From: Terriglobia bacterium
Lineage (GTDB): Bacteria > Acidobacteriota > Terriglobia > Terriglobales > Acidobacteriaceae
Direction of reading: 5' to 3'
DNA length: 63,527 bases
NCBI GenBank assembly: GCA_020073215.1
Contig: JAIQFO010000029.1
Span: 1-63,527 of the forward strand
Of this stretch, positions 1 through 7,938 are shown piece by piece (within the stretch, counting starts at the first letter, position 1; each line of letters begins with the position of its first letter). Below the pieces are notes generated by a model. That model worked only from the letters and a program-made list of their open reading frames with translations, did no database searches and was not told where the DNA came from. The translations under genes and the position numbers were made by a program.

Positions 1-813
1 ATCTCCGGGGCGGGCTTTGCCGACGAGCGCGTTCATGTTGGCGCCGTCCATGTAGAGCAGGCCGCCCTTGGCGTGCATGAGCTCGGCGATCTTGTGAATC
101 TCCTGCTCAAAAACGCCTAGCGTGTTCGGATTGGTCACCATCAGCGCGGCGACGTCTTCGTTCATCTGTGCCGCCAGCGCCGCCACGTCCACCATGCCAC
201 GATCGTTTGATTTCAAATTCTCGACGGCGTAGCCCACCGTGGCCGCTGTCGCCGGATTCGTTCCGTGCGCCGAGTCGGGGATCAGAATCTTCTTGCGCGC
301 GTTGCCTTTCGACTGGTGATACGCGCGCACCAGCAGCATTCCGGTAAGCTCGCCGTGCGCCCCCGCCGCCGGTTGCAAGGTGATCGCGTCCATGCCGGTG
401 ATTTCGAGCAGGCAATCGCTCAACGTCTTCATGATGTGCAAAGCGCCCTGCGAAATTCTCTCCGGCTGATAGGGATGCCCGTTGGCCAAGCCTTCGACGC
501 GGGCTACAAACTCGTTTACGCGCGGGTTGTACTTCATCGTGCAAGAGCCGAGCGGAAACATTCCGAGATCGATGGCGTAATTCCACGTCGAGAGGCGGGT
601 GAAATGGCGGATGATTTCGATCTCGCTGACCTCGGGCATATAGCCGAGATCCTTGCGCTCCTGTTTGCCCAGCAGCTTCGCCGTGTCGACTTCCGGAACG
701 TCGAGCGGCGGCAACTTCCACGCCGCCTTGCCCGGCGACGATTTCTCGAAGATCAATCCTTCGTTCTGGCTGATGTGGCGGGTGGCTTTACGAGTCATGG
801 GTTTCGTCTTCAT
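1..813 (-). CDS. gcvPB: Glycine dehydrogenase (decarboxylating) subunit 2, partial at left edge
   Basis: C-terminal half of the P-protein of the glycine cleavage system in organisms where P is split in two; with subunit 1 it decarboxylates glycine using PLP and passes the aminomethyl group to lipoylated GcvH. The start is the ATG at 813-811, which overlaps the TGA of gcvPA by 4 nt (ATGA), a translational coupling typical of the heterodimer. The translated N-terminus ([20 protein letters not shown], then a [12 protein letters not shown] stretch) is characteristic of the family. The window stops after about 270 residues, in a segment reading [14 protein letters not shown], just before the PLP-lysine region expected in this family, so the catalytic lysine cannot be checked. 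The gene is the last one of the gcvT-gcvH-gcvPA-gcvPB operon that I can see. Identity is secure; only completeness is unknown. Confidence 0.95.
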   Translation of the reverse strand, partial: MKTKPMTRKATRHISQNEGLIFEKSSPGKAAWKLPPLDVPEVDTAKLLGKQERKDLGYMPEVSEIEIIRHFTRLSTWNYAIDLGMFPLGSCTMKYNPRVNEFVARVEGLANGHPYQPERISQGALHIMKTLSDCLLEITGMDAITLQPAAGAHGELTGMLLVRAYHQSKGNARKKILIPDSAHGTNPATAATVGYAVENLKSNDRGMVDVAALAAQMNEDVAALMVTNPNTLGVFEQEIHKIAELMHAKGGLLYMDGANMNALVGKARPGD

Positions 814-2189
814 CTCACCACCTCGTGTTCTTCTGTTTCTTTCATACTTGGATCTGAGCGCTCGCTCTCGGCGACGAGGCCCACCGCCGTGTCAATCATG
901 GACCGGGTCGTCAATTCCGTGCAGCACCAGAGAGCCGCATTCTTCAATTCGGGATAAAACTTCTTCAGCGGCAGACCGCCGACAATTTTGTGTCCCAGCA
1001 GCCGTGAGTTGATGGCGTAAGGATCTTCGCTCGACTCGACCACGAATTCGTTGAATCGCGGCGCACCCGCGAACAGCACCTTGGCATGTTTACCGAACTG
1101 GCCGGCTGCGTATGCCGTCTTTGCCAGGTTCTGCTTCGCCAGTTCGCGCAAGCCGATCTTGCCGTACACCGTCATGAAGATGTTCACCATGAGCGCGACC
1201 AGGGCCTGGTTGGTGCAGATATTCGAAGTCGCCTTCTCGCGGCGGATGTGCTGCTCGCGGGTCGCGAGCGTCAGCACGAAGCCGCGCTTGCCGTTCTTGT
1301 CGACGGTCTGGCCGGCGAGGCGGCCTGGCATTTGCCTTACGAACTTCTCTTTGGTGGCCAGCACGCCGCAGTAGGGACCGCCGAATCCGAGCGGGACTCC
1401 GAACGACTGCGCTTCCATGGCCACGATGTCGGCGGTGCGCGGCGGCTCGATAATGCCGAGTGAGGCCGCTTCGGCGATTGAGACAATCAGCAGCGCTCCA
1501 TGTTTGTGCGCGATCTCGGCGATGGCTTCGACGTCTTCTATGGTGCCGAAGAAATTCGGAGACTGAATCAGGACGCACGCCGTATCGTCGCCCACTGCCT
1601 GCTCGAGCTCTTTCAGATCGATTTGTCCCGACTCCGCGAACTTGACTGTCTTCACCGGAATCGCCTGGTGCGTCGCGTAGGTGTCGAGCACTTCGCGATA
1701 CTCGGGATGCAGGCTGCGCGCGACGACCGCCGAATGCCTTCCCGTAATGCGGCACGCCATCATCACGGCTTCGGCCGCTCCGGTCGAACCGTCGTACATC
1801 GAGGCATTCGCCAGGTCCATGCCGGTGAGTTCCGCGATCATGGTCTGGAACTCGAAGATGGCCTGCAGCGTTCCCTGCGCGAACTCCGCCTGGTAGGGGG
1901 TGTAGGAAGTGAGGAATTCTCCGCGCTGCACCAGCGCGTCAATGACCACGGGCCGGTAATGGAAGTAGGCTCCGGCTCCGAGAAAACTGGCGTAACCTTC
2001 GCCGTTTTCTTTGGCCCGTTGCTTGAACCAGTCGACAATTTCCGACTCGGCCATTTGCCGGGGGATGGCGAGATCACGCGTCAGACGAAACCCGGCCGGA
2101 ATCGGTGCGAAAAGATCGTCCACGGAGCGGATGCCGATCGCCTGCAACATGGCGGTGCGATCGGCGGGAGATTTAGGCAGATATCTCAT
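810..2189 (-). CDS. gcvPA: Glycine dehydrogenase (decarboxylating) subunit 1
   Basis: 459 residues, the usual length for the N-terminal P-protein subunit, which is required with GcvPB for PLP-dependent glycine decarboxylation. Family features visible: [15 protein letters not shown] start, the [20 protein letters not shown] region, [16 protein letters not shown] and the [20 protein letters not shown] segment. The start ATG at 2189 is preceded by a weak AAAGG six to eight bases upstream. The 3' end overlaps gcvPB by 4 nt. Between this gene and gcvH lies a 108-bp inverted repeat (2207-2314), so the operon mRNA carries a long stem just ahead of gcvPA. I see no glycine riboswitch in the window. 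Confidence 0.96.
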   Translation of the reverse strand: MRYLPKSPADRTAMLQAIGIRSVDDLFAPIPAGFRLTRDLAIPRQMAESEIVDWFKQRAKENGEGYASFLGAGAYFHYRPVVIDALVQRGEFLTSYTPYQAEFAQGTLQAIFEFQTMIAELTGMDLANASMYDGSTGAAEAVMMACRITGRHSAVVARSLHPEYREVLDTYATHQAIPVKTVKFAESGQIDLKELEQAVGDDTACVLIQSPNFFGTIEDVEAIAEIAHKHGALLIVSIAEAASLGIIEPPRTADIVAMEAQSFGVPLGFGGPYCGVLATKEKFVRQMPGRLAGQTVDKNGKRGFVLTLATREQHIRREKATSNICTNQALVALMVNIFMTVYGKIGLRELAKQNLAKTAYAAGQFGKHAKVLFAGAPRFNEFVVESSEDPYAINSRLLGHKIVGGLPLKKFYPELKNAALWCCTELTTRSMIDTAVGLVAESERSDPSMKETEEHEVVR

Positions 2190-2206
2190 AAGAACCTTTG
2201 ATTACG

Positions 2207-2314
2207 ATTGCAGAAGGCAGAAGTCAGATTGCAGAAGTAAAGCCCCGCGCTTCCAGTAATATTCGTGGGAGCCAAGGGGTTCACTTCTGCAATCTGACAC
2301 CTGACTTCTGCAAT
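2207..2314. repeat. Intergenic word-hairpin (GCAGAAGTCAG family)
   Basis: Two 32-base arms, 2207-2238 and 2283-2314, are inverted copies. They agree at both ends and differ mainly in one six-base block near position 11 of the arm (GCAGAA versus TCAGGT when read in the same sense). Each arm is itself a near-tandem of the word ATTGCAGAAGTCAG. It sits between gcvH and gcvPA, inside an operon, with no T-tract after the stem, so it is not an obvious terminator. Confidence 0.9.
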
Positions 2315-2318
2315 GCTT

Positions 2319-2699
2319 TTAATGTGCGGCCTCTTCGCTGACAAACTTTTCATAGTCCGGGGCCGAGAGCAACGCATTCATCTCCGCCGGATTTTTCACC
2401 TTGATCTTGATCATCCAGGCTCCGTGCGCATCTTTGTTCACCTGCTCCGGGGCCGTGGCCAGGGCTTCGTTCACGGCCGTCACCGTCCCCGACGCGGGAG
2501 CGAACAAATCTGAAACGGCCTTCACCGACTCTACCGTGCCGAAGGTCCTCCCCATGGTGAGTTCCGTCCCCACCTTGGGCAGTTCGACGAACACGATATC
2601 GCCGAGCGAGTCTTGCGCATGGTGCGTGATGCCGACCGTGCCGTCGGCAGTGATCCACTCGTGTTCCTTTGTATATTTGCGGTCGGATGGGTAGGACAT
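2319..2699 (-). CDS. gcvH: Glycine cleavage system H protein
   Basis: 126-residue lipoyl carrier that shuttles the aminomethyl intermediate between the P-, T- and L-proteins. The lipoyl attachment lysine is Lys60 in the GTVESVKAVSD motif, and the KYTKEHEW start is diagnostic of GcvH. ATG at 2699; the bases just upstream (AGGAGCCAAGAGCTGAT) belong to an intergenic 'agctcttggct' word repeat, so the ribosome-binding region here is repeat-derived. The gene is second in the gcv operon, between gcvT and gcvPA, with repeat elements on both sides. No dihydrolipoamide dehydrogenase (L-protein) gene is in the window. Confidence 0.97.
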   Translation of the reverse strand: MSYPSDRKYTKEHEWITADGTVGITHHAQDSLGDIVFVELPKVGTELTMGRTFGTVESVKAVSDLFAPASGTVTAVNEALATAPEQVNKDAHGAWMIKIKVKNPAEMNALLSAPDYEKFVSEEAAH

Positions 2700-2702
2700 A
2701 TC

Positions 2703-2731
2703 AGCTCTTGGCTCCTGGCTTTTGGCTCTTC
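2703..2731. repeat. AGCTCTTGGCT word repeat before gcvH
   Basis: Near-tandem copies of the word GGCTCTTGGCTTTT. The same word occurs at 6812-6830, 31135-31225 and, degenerate, at 43889-43924. Here it supplies the ribosome-binding region of gcvH on the minus strand. Confidence 0.7.
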
Positions 2732-2742
2732 GCTTCTAACTT

Positions 2743-2838
2743 GTAGCGTCGCATCTTGCCGGCTGTCCCGAGGGCGTCTCGCCCTCGGCGCGGCAGGCGA
2801 GGACGCCTGCCGGACAGCCGCCGGGACGGCGGCGCTAC
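2743..2838 (-). repeat. GC-rich palindromic element, copy 1
   Basis: Starts GTAGCGCCGCCGTCC on the minus strand and ends with the inverted GCTAC-type bases, enclosing further nested palindromes (GAGGGCGTCTCGCCCTC and CGGCAGGCGAGGACGCCTGCCG). A second copy lies at 9060-9140 on the plus strand with clear identity over the first 30 bases. The TAG stop of gcvT is the TAG of the element's terminal GTAGCG, so the repeat abuts the coding sequence exactly. Confidence 0.8.
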
Positions 2839-3998
2839 GACTTCTTCGGACGTTTATAGAACGGCGTCGGTATCACTTGTGCTCTTATACCCTGTCCTCG
2901 GATTTCTACTTTTACCGTCGTCCCAACCGCGGACTGCTCGGGTGGAACGTAGGCCAGGGCAATATTCTTTTTCAGGAACGGTGCCGGTGACCCGCTGGTT
3001 ACATAGCCGATCTCGCGCCCGCCCTCGTCCAGAATCTTGTAGGCGTCGCGGGCGATGCCACGCTCGACCATCTCGAGTCCGACCAGCGTCTTCTTCACGC
3101 CTTCGACTTTCGTCTTCTCGAGTGCACCCTGTCCAATAAACTCTGGCTTCTCCATCTTGCAGAAACGATCCAGCCCCGCTTCCCACACATTGATCGCGTC
3201 GGTGATTTCGTGTCCGTAGAGGGGAAGTTTGCCTTCGAGGCGCAGGGTGTTGCGCGCGCCCAGTCCGCAGGGGACTATGCCAAACTCTTTTCCCGCCGCC
3301 AGTATCTCGTACCACACCCGTGCGCTGGTTTTCTCGTCGGGTGGAACGTAGATTTCGAATCCGTCTTCGGCCGTGTAACCGGTGCGGCCCATCAGGATAT
3401 TCGTCAGGCCGCAAACGGTTCCACGCGTCAGCCAGTAGAACTTCACCGCGCTCAGGTCGGCATCGGTCAACTTCTGCAGCACATCGACGCCCTTCGGCCC
3501 CTGGATCGCAATCTGCGTAAAGTCGTCGGAGAGATGCTCGACTTTGCAATCGAACTGGCGGGTATTTTCGCGCACCCAGCTGAAATCCTTTTCGCGGGTG
3601 CCCGCGTTGATCACGAGCAGGTAGTCGTCTTCGGCAAGGCGGTGCACGATCACGTCATCCACAAACGTTCCTTGCGGATAGAGCAGGGCCGAATATTGCG
3701 CCTGCCCGATGGCGAGCCGTGACGCGTCATTCATCGAGATATGCTGCACGGCGGCGAGTGCTTCACGCCCGGCCAGCCGGATGTCGCCCATGTGGCTGAC
3801 GTCAAAAATTCCGACGCCGGTGCGCACCGCCATGTGCTCGGCGACAATGCCGCAGCCGATCGATGATGGGTATTCGACCGGCATGTCCCAACCGTTGAAC
3901 TCCACCATCTTCGCGCCCATCTCACGATGGACGGCGTTCAAGGCAGTCTTGCGAACGTTCTGTGGGGCGACGGGCGGAGTGGCTTCAGCAACCGACAC
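2835..3998 (-). CDS. gcvT: Aminomethyltransferase (glycine cleavage T protein)
   Basis: 387 residues; transfers the methylene unit from aminomethyl-lipoyl GcvH to tetrahydrofolate, releasing ammonia. Visible family features: GWDMPVEYPSS near the N-terminus, GIFDVSHMGD folate-site segment, SMNDASRLAIGQAQYSALL, and the GRTGYTAEDGFEIYV and LGARNTLRLEGKLPLYGHE motifs of the GCV_T domain, followed by the C-terminal barrel. The start is a GTG at 3998, preceded by CGAGG eight bases upstream; an ATG 26 codons later lacks a better site. This is the first gene of the minus-strand gcv operon. Its promoter must lie in 3999-4240, which also contains the inverted repeat at 4094-4191. Confidence 0.97.
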   Translation of the reverse strand: MSVAEATPPVAPQNVRKTALNAVHREMGAKMVEFNGWDMPVEYPSSIGCGIVAEHMAVRTGVGIFDVSHMGDIRLAGREALAAVQHISMNDASRLAIGQAQYSALLYPQGTFVDDVIVHRLAEDDYLLVINAGTREKDFSWVRENTRQFDCKVEHLSDDFTQIAIQGPKGVDVLQKLTDADLSAVKFYWLTRGTVCGLTNILMGRTGYTAEDGFEIYVPPDEKTSARVWYEILAAGKEFGIVPCGLGARNTLRLEGKLPLYGHEITDAINVWEAGLDRFCKMEKPEFIGQGALEKTKVEGVKKTLVGLEMVERGIARDAYKILDEGGREIGYVTSGSPAPFLKKNIALAYVPPEQSAVGTTVKVEIRGQGIRAQVIPTPFYKRPKKS

Positions 3999-4093
3999 GA
4001 AGAACCTCGGTCAGAGAATCATTCAGACAGTGGCCGGCCTGCCGGAATCTGGAACTGCTTAAGTTATCACTCAAGGGGGAAGGACGCAAATTT

Positions 4094-4191
4094 CAGGTCT
4101 CAGGTGTCAGGTCTCAGGTATCAGGAAAAGCACAATCAAAAGCCGAGGTCGACCGGGGTTACTTTTCCTGAGATCTGACACCTGAGACCTG
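4094..4191. repeat. Intergenic word-hairpin (CAGGTCTCAGGTGTCAGG family)
   Basis: Left arm 4094-4118 and right arm 4167-4191 are inverted copies of a 25-base sequence with one mismatch; each arm repeats the word CAGGTCTCAGGTGT. The stem extends with AGGAAAAG/CTTTTCCT. The same 25-base arm with one mismatch occurs inside the lipid kinase gene at 30843-30867. Confidence 0.9.
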
Positions 4192-4248
4192 CCTCTCGGT
4201 GACTTCCGTTACGTTCCTTCTCTGCCTTGCGGGAACTAAACTTCAAGC

Positions 4249-4431
4249 ATGTCCTCCAGACCAGGTGTAGGCCGCATCGTTTGCGCCCAATGCGAGCGTT
4301 CGGAAGAAAGCTGCTCGTGCGACAAATTCTGCGTGTACTGCCAGTCCCAACTCGACGTGCGCCTCTGCACCGACGGCCTCATGTACTGCCAAGCCTGTCG
4401 TGAGGCCTGCGAGTACAAGCTGGCGAACTAA
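4249..4431 (+). CDS. Small Cys-rich (putative zinc-binding) protein
   Basis: 60-residue reading frame starting ATG at 4249. It holds nine cysteines in clusters: CAQC, CSC, CVYC, then CTDG followed by YCQAC and a final C, the pattern of one or two small zinc ribbons. The cysteine density and ordered CxxC pairs make a chance frame unlikely. No good Shine-Dalgarno sequence is seen; the upstream 250 bp carries the inverted repeat at 4094-4191 and is shared with the divergent gcv operon. I do not recognise a named family. It could be a metal-binding or nucleic-acid-binding accessory protein, but nothing in the context fixes the role. Confidence 0.7.
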   Translation: MSSRPGVGRIVCAQCERSEESCSCDKFCVYCQSQLDVRLCTDGLMYCQACREACEYKLAN

Positions 4432-4449
4432 TCCAGACGCCTGGCCCTC

Positions 4450-4656
4450 AGGAGGCTGAAGCCCGCATTCTTAGCGGCTCCGGGCGGCACGGCTAAAGAG
4501 GCTGCGGAAAAACTCACATAGCAAGCGACATGGGCCCGCAGCGTCTGAAGCCGGTATTGATTTTGCGCAACTTACGGTGCGGCTGAATCCGCACCCTTTC
4601 AAAACAAAGTCAGAATCGGAGTTTTTTCCGCAAACTGTAAAGCCGTGCCCTTCCCA
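4450..4656 (+). repeat. 'Aggggctaaagcccgc...ggcacggctgaagccgtgccc' palindromic repeat, interrupted copy
   Basis: Left part 4450-4498 carries GGCTGAAGCCCGC and GGCACGGCTAAAG; right part resumes at 4643 with CCGTGCCCTTCCC. Joined, they match the intact copy at 6712-6775. Further copies: 52308-52335 and 62324-62391 in the opposite orientation. The interruption is the element at 4499-4637. Confidence 0.8.
4499..4637. mobile_element. 139-bp MITE-like insertion with TAAAG target duplication
   Basis: Imperfect terminal inverted repeats: left TGCGGAAAAACTC (from 4503), right GAGTTTTTTCCGCA (4619-4632), differing by one A. Direct repeats TAAAG flank it at 4494-4498 and 4638-4642. It has no reading frame of note, and contains an internal GGTGCGG/CCGCACC hairpin. 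Removing it plus one TAAAG restores a palindromic repeat seen intact at 6752-6776. Confidence 0.7.
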
Positions 4657-4673
4657 AAATCACTCATGACCTC

Positions 4674-4736
4674 CTGTAGAGACGCGGCTTGCCGCGTCTC
4701 CGGCGGCTGGAGACGGGGCAAGCCCCGTCTCTACAG
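4674..4736. repeat. GTAGAGACG(G/C)GGCTTGCC palindromic repeat
   Basis: Head-to-head pair: GTAGAGACGCGGCTTGCCGC followed by the inverted GGGGCAAGCCCCGTCTCTAC. Other members at 30085-30147 (same paired layout), 41751-41780, 43087-43130 and 52215-52243. It lies directly 3' of the methylmalonyl-CoA mutase gene. Confidence 0.9.
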
Positions 4737-4744
4737 ATCACTAC

Positions 4745-6376
4745 TCAGATCACCACTGCTTCCTTGTACTCGCCGTACACCTTTCGCATGGCGTCTGAAA
4801 TTTCGCCCACCGTGGCATACGCCTCTACCGCCGCCACGATGCGTGGCATTAGATTTTCTCCTGAGCGGGCCGTGTCTTCGACCGCTCGGATCGCGGCGTG
4901 CCACGTCCCCCCATTGCGCTTTGCGCGCAGGGCTCGCAGGCGCTCCACTTGTTTTGGCTCCAGGGCCGGGTCGATGCGCTGGATTGGCACCGCTTTCTCT
5001 TCTTCTGCATGGAACCGGTTCACGCCGACCACGACCGCCTCCTGGCGATCGACGGCCTGCTGATATTCGTAGGCTGCGTTCTGGATTTCCTGCTGCACGT
5101 ATCCGCGCTCGATCGCTTTGAGCATGCCTCCCATGGCTTCGATTTTTGCCAAATAATCGGCGGCTCGTTTTTCGATTTCGCTGGTCAGCGATTCGACGTA
5201 GTACGAACCGGCGAGCGGATCGACCGTCTGCGGCGCTCCTGACTCAAATGCGATCACCTGCTGGGTGCGCAGCGCTATGCGGGCCGACGCTTCGGTGGGC
5301 AGGGCCAGCGCTTCATCATAAGAATTGGTGTGCAGAGACTGGGTTCCGCCGAGCACGGCCGCCATGGCCTGGATCGCCGTGCGCACAATGTTGTTCTCTG
5401 GTTGTTGCGCGGTCAGCGTCGAACCGGCCGTCTGCGTGTGGAAGCGCAGCATCCACGATTTTGGGTTTTTCGCCTTGAACTTGTCGCGCATGATCTTGGC
5501 CCACATGCGGCGCGCGGCTCGGAATTTCGCGACCTCCTCCAAAAAATTGCTGTGGGCGTTGAAGAAGAATGAAAGCCGCGGCGCGAACTTGTCCACATCC
5601 AGACCCGCCCTTATCGCCGCTTCCACGTAGGCAATGCCGTTGCCCAGCGTGAAGGCGACTTCCTGTACCGCGGTCGATCCCGCCTCGCGCATGTGATAGC
5701 CGGAGATCGAAATTGTGTTCCATTCCGGCACATTCTCGTTCGTCCAGGCAAAAAGGTCGGTGATGATGCGCATTGCCTGGCGGGGCGGATAAATATAGGT
5801 TCCGCGGGCGATGTATTCCTTGAGCACATCGTTCTGCACGGTGCCGGAGAGCTTGCGGATGTCTCTTCCCTGCCGCCGCGCCACCGCCACGTATAGCGCC
5901 AGCAGAATCGACGCCGTGGCATTGATGGTCATCGAGGTTGAAATCGCGGTCAGGTCAATGCCCTCGAACAGGCGCTGCATGTCTTCGACGGAATCAATCG
6001 CCACGCCGACTTTTCCGACTTCTCCCACGGCCAGCGGGTTGTCGGAATCGAGTCCAATCTGCGTCGGCAAATCAAAGGCCACCGATAAGCCCGTGGTCCC
6101 GTTCGCGAGCAGATACTTGTAGCGTTTGTTCGACTCCTCGGCGTCGCCCATGCCGGCGTACTGGCGCATGGTCCAGAGGCGGCCGCGGTACATGGTGGCC
6201 TGCACGCCGCGCGTGTAGGGGAAGTCTCCGGGATAGCCGACATCGCGGTCGTAGTCCCAGGCAGCAAGGTCCGCGGGCTGGTAGAGGGGGCGTACGGGAA
6301 TGTGCGAAGACGTCTCTTCGGTCGGGACAGAGGGTGGCCGCTTGGTTGCGGGATCGGAGGTTTTGGTTTGCGTCAC
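4745..6376 (-). CDS. Methylmalonyl-CoA mutase, large (alpha-type) subunit
   Basis: 543 residues from a GTG at 6376. B12-dependent isomerisation of methylmalonyl-CoA and succinyl-CoA. Substrate-site residues that separate methylmalonyl-CoA mutase from isobutyryl-CoA mutase are of the methylmalonyl type: Tyr73 in TMRQYAG (Phe in IcmA) and Arg191 in KEYIARGTY (Gln in IcmA); the His of [11 protein letters not shown] is His228. The protein ends at the TIM-barrel/linker, with no C-terminal B12-binding domain, so it needs a separate small subunit that is not in the window. I chose the GTG because it overlaps the TGA of the upstream membrane-protein gene (GTGA) and has AGGGCAGG just upstream; a longer frame to 6523 would run through that gene. 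Confidence 0.93.
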   Translation of the reverse strand: MTQTKTSDPATKRPPSVPTEETSSHIPVRPLYQPADLAAWDYDRDVGYPGDFPYTRGVQATMYRGRLWTMRQYAGMGDAEESNKRYKYLLANGTTGLSVAFDLPTQIGLDSDNPLAVGEVGKVGVAIDSVEDMQRLFEGIDLTAISTSMTINATASILLALYVAVARRQGRDIRKLSGTVQNDVLKEYIARGTYIYPPRQAMRIITDLFAWTNENVPEWNTISISGYHMREAGSTAVQEVAFTLGNGIAYVEAAIRAGLDVDKFAPRLSFFFNAHSNFLEEVAKFRAARRMWAKIMRDKFKAKNPKSWMLRFHTQTAGSTLTAQQPENNIVRTAIQAMAAVLGGTQSLHTNSYDEALALPTEASARIALRTQQVIAFESGAPQTVDPLAGSYYVESLTSEIEKRAADYLAKIEAMGGMLKAIERGYVQQEIQNAAYEYQQAVDRQEAVVVGVNRFHAEEEKAVPIQRIDPALEPKQVERLRALRAKRNGGTWHAAIRAVEDTARSGENLMPRIVAAVEAYATVGEISDAMRKVYGEYKEAVVI

Positions 6377-6681
6377 GTATCCCTGCCCTTCTTCGAATTC
6401 GCCTTCATGAGCAGGTAGATCGTGCACGCGACCGCTGCAAGCACTGCGATAACAAAACTGGGAAAAATCGCTCCCAGCGAAGCTTGCGCTTCTCCTGCCC
6501 AATGGTGATTTGCCCACGAACACGTTAGTGGGAGAGAAAAAATGAAACCCGGAAAAAAGAAAGCCATTCCCGTAATGATCGCCCTCAAGCGTGCGCGCAG
6601 CAGCGACCGGCTTTTGGTCGTGACATCTTCCATATATATCGGCGCTCTCGGGTCCCGCGGTGGCTCTAAAGTCATTTTCAC
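6373..6681 (-). CDS. Small membrane protein upstream of methylmalonyl-CoA mutase
   Basis: 102 residues, two predicted membrane segments (roughly residues 35-55, [16 protein letters not shown], and 72-92, [20 protein letters not shown]) and a lysine-rich C-terminus. GTG start at 6681, with ATG alternatives two codons and sixteen codons later. The stop overlaps the mutase start by 4 nt, so the two are co-translated. I do not recognise the family. A link to the mutase is suggested only by coupling; it may simply share the message. Confidence 0.65.
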   Translation of the reverse strand: MKMTLEPPRDPRAPIYMEDVTTKSRSLLRARLRAIITGMAFFFPGFIFSLPLTCSWANHHWAGEAQASLGAIFPSFVIAVLAAVACTIYLLMKANSKKGRDT

Positions 6682-6707
6682 GTTGCTGTAAGTCTCGCCG
6701 CCGGCAA

Positions 6708-6776
6708 TCCCGCAGGGGCTAAAGCCCGCATCTCTTATGGCCTTAGCGGCACGGCTGAAGCCGTGCCCTTCCCGTT
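6708..6776 (+). repeat. Intact 'ggggctaaagcccgc...ggcacggctgaagccgtgccc' repeat
   Basis: Two adjacent small palindromes: AGGGGCTAAAGCCC and GGCACGGCTGAAGCCGTGCC. It serves as the uninterrupted comparison for the copy at 4450-4656. Confidence 0.85.
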
Positions 6777-6810
6777 CTCGGCAGTGGATGACAGTAACTC
6801 TGAAAATGCT

Positions 6811-7164
6811 CTAGCTCTTGGCTTTTCGCTTCACCCGCCAGAACGAACTCACACCAAACCACGCGAATGAAACCGTGAAGCATACCGCAAGCGCCAACCG
6901 TCCCGGGCCTGCCGCATGGCCAGACTGGTACTTGCCGTACTCGCGTACGCCAGCTATGGCCCCGATCGCGGCCATTGCTAAAAACATGAATCCGGTCACT
7001 TCCAGCCAGAGTTGGTGCAGAACCCGCCCAAACGAGTGCATGGTCGCGCGGACCCCAGCCAGCACCGCACTGCCCATCCGGCTGCGCTCGAGCAACTCGA
7101 CGGCCGCAAGCACAGCCAGCTTGATTTTTCTCGCGGCTCGGCCGATCGCCAGACCGTCGATCAT
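6811..7164 (-). CDS. Hypothetical membrane protein
   Basis: 117 residues starting ATG at 7164. An amphipathic N-terminus (IGRAARKIKLAVLAAVELLERSR) is followed by two hydrophobic segments at about 52-72 (LWLEVTGFMFLAMAAIGAIAG) and 86-106 (RLALAVCFTVSFAWFGVSSF) and a basic tail. No named family recognised. Its last codons (AAAAGCCAAGAGC) and stop coincide with an 'agctcttggct' word repeat, so the C-terminal KAKS appears to be repeat-derived. Confidence 0.65.
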   Translation of the reverse strand: MIDGLAIGRAARKIKLAVLAAVELLERSRMGSAVLAGVRATMHSFGRVLHQLWLEVTGFMFLAMAAIGAIAGVREYGKYQSGHAAGPGRLALAVCFTVSFAWFGVSSFWRVKRKAKS

Positions 7165-7262
7165 CAGTCGATTTTAGCAGCGAGGGAGGGTACAATGGCC
7201 TTGGGTGGCATCGCAATCATTGTCATGCCTCCCCTCAGCGACGTCCGATTCCTGGGGGACTC

Positions 7263-7553
7263 GTGGATCAGCAACTGAAGCAGCTCATGAAAGAACTTGG
7301 AGAGGCGATCAACGGCTCGCTGTCCGATTCCGAGCAGATCGCCGAGGTCGTGTCCCGAATCAGGGAAGGCGGCTACGATATTTTCCTCGTTCTCGAAGCC
7401 ACCATCGGCGTCAGCAAACAGGGCGAGCGCGCCGCCGACAAGACTTCCCTGGTCTCCACCCTCAGCACGAATGCGGAACTCAAGATCAGCGATCAGGATC
7501 TCAAATTTCTCAAGTCGCTGCGTATCAAGATTGACGACGCCGACGAAGAATAG
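7263..7553 (+). CDS. Conserved hypothetical protein
   Basis: 96 residues, GTG start at 7263 preceded by CTGGGGGACTC, a good ribosome site. Acidic, soluble, mostly helical, with a hydrophobic FLVLEATIGV stretch mid-way and an ILD-type acidic end (KIDDADEE). It has no cysteine and no recognised motif. Codon use and the ribosome site support a real gene; it stands alone between divergent and co-directional neighbours. Confidence 0.65.
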   Translation: MDQQLKQLMKELGEAINGSLSDSEQIAEVVSRIREGGYDIFLVLEATIGVSKQGERAADKTSLVSTLSTNAELKISDQDLKFLKSLRIKIDDADEE

Positions 7554-7938
7554 GGTTCAGTTCTCAGCTCGCGGCGGCCAGAGCTTGGCTCTGGACTGCA
7601 CGGTCGGGGGTGCCTGTCCCTTGGCGGGTCGTGGTGCCACCAGTCGCTCTGGGCAAAATCTTCCGGTTTCCCACAAAAATTTTCCTTCCCCAAATAGGAA
7701 AAATCTTGCAGGTGCCGCCTTTCGGTCTGCTACCATCAATTTTCCCCTATGTAAGTAGCCGATTAGCGGCATCTTAATCGTGTAGGCGTGTTGTCGAAAA
7801 TGGCCTTCGGCGTGCACTTCAGAGAATGTAGTGTCGTCCTTGGCTCGTTTTCCACTGGCGCTAAAGAGCCGGTTCGGGGGTAGGTTCCGACTTCGCTTTG
7901 GCGAGCGCCAAACAGATAGCTACATGAGGTTGCTGGAC
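7554..7938. other. Non-coding stretch upstream of TonB-like gene
   Basis: About 385 bases without a convincing gene. It holds a GCCAGAGCTTGGCTCTGG hairpin near 7570 and an A/T-rich portion around 7670-7750. A longer in-frame extension of the downstream gene to a GTG at 7831 exists but lacks a ribosome site. Confidence 0.5.

Noticed and set aside
107..721. 204-codon open frame on the minus strand
   Set aside because: It is an out-of-frame shadow of gcvPB, whose frame gives clear glycine dehydrogenase sequence.
4000..4250. Glycine riboswitch before gcvT
   Set aside because: I looked for the paired-aptamer pattern; the region is mostly a word-hairpin and has no such motif.
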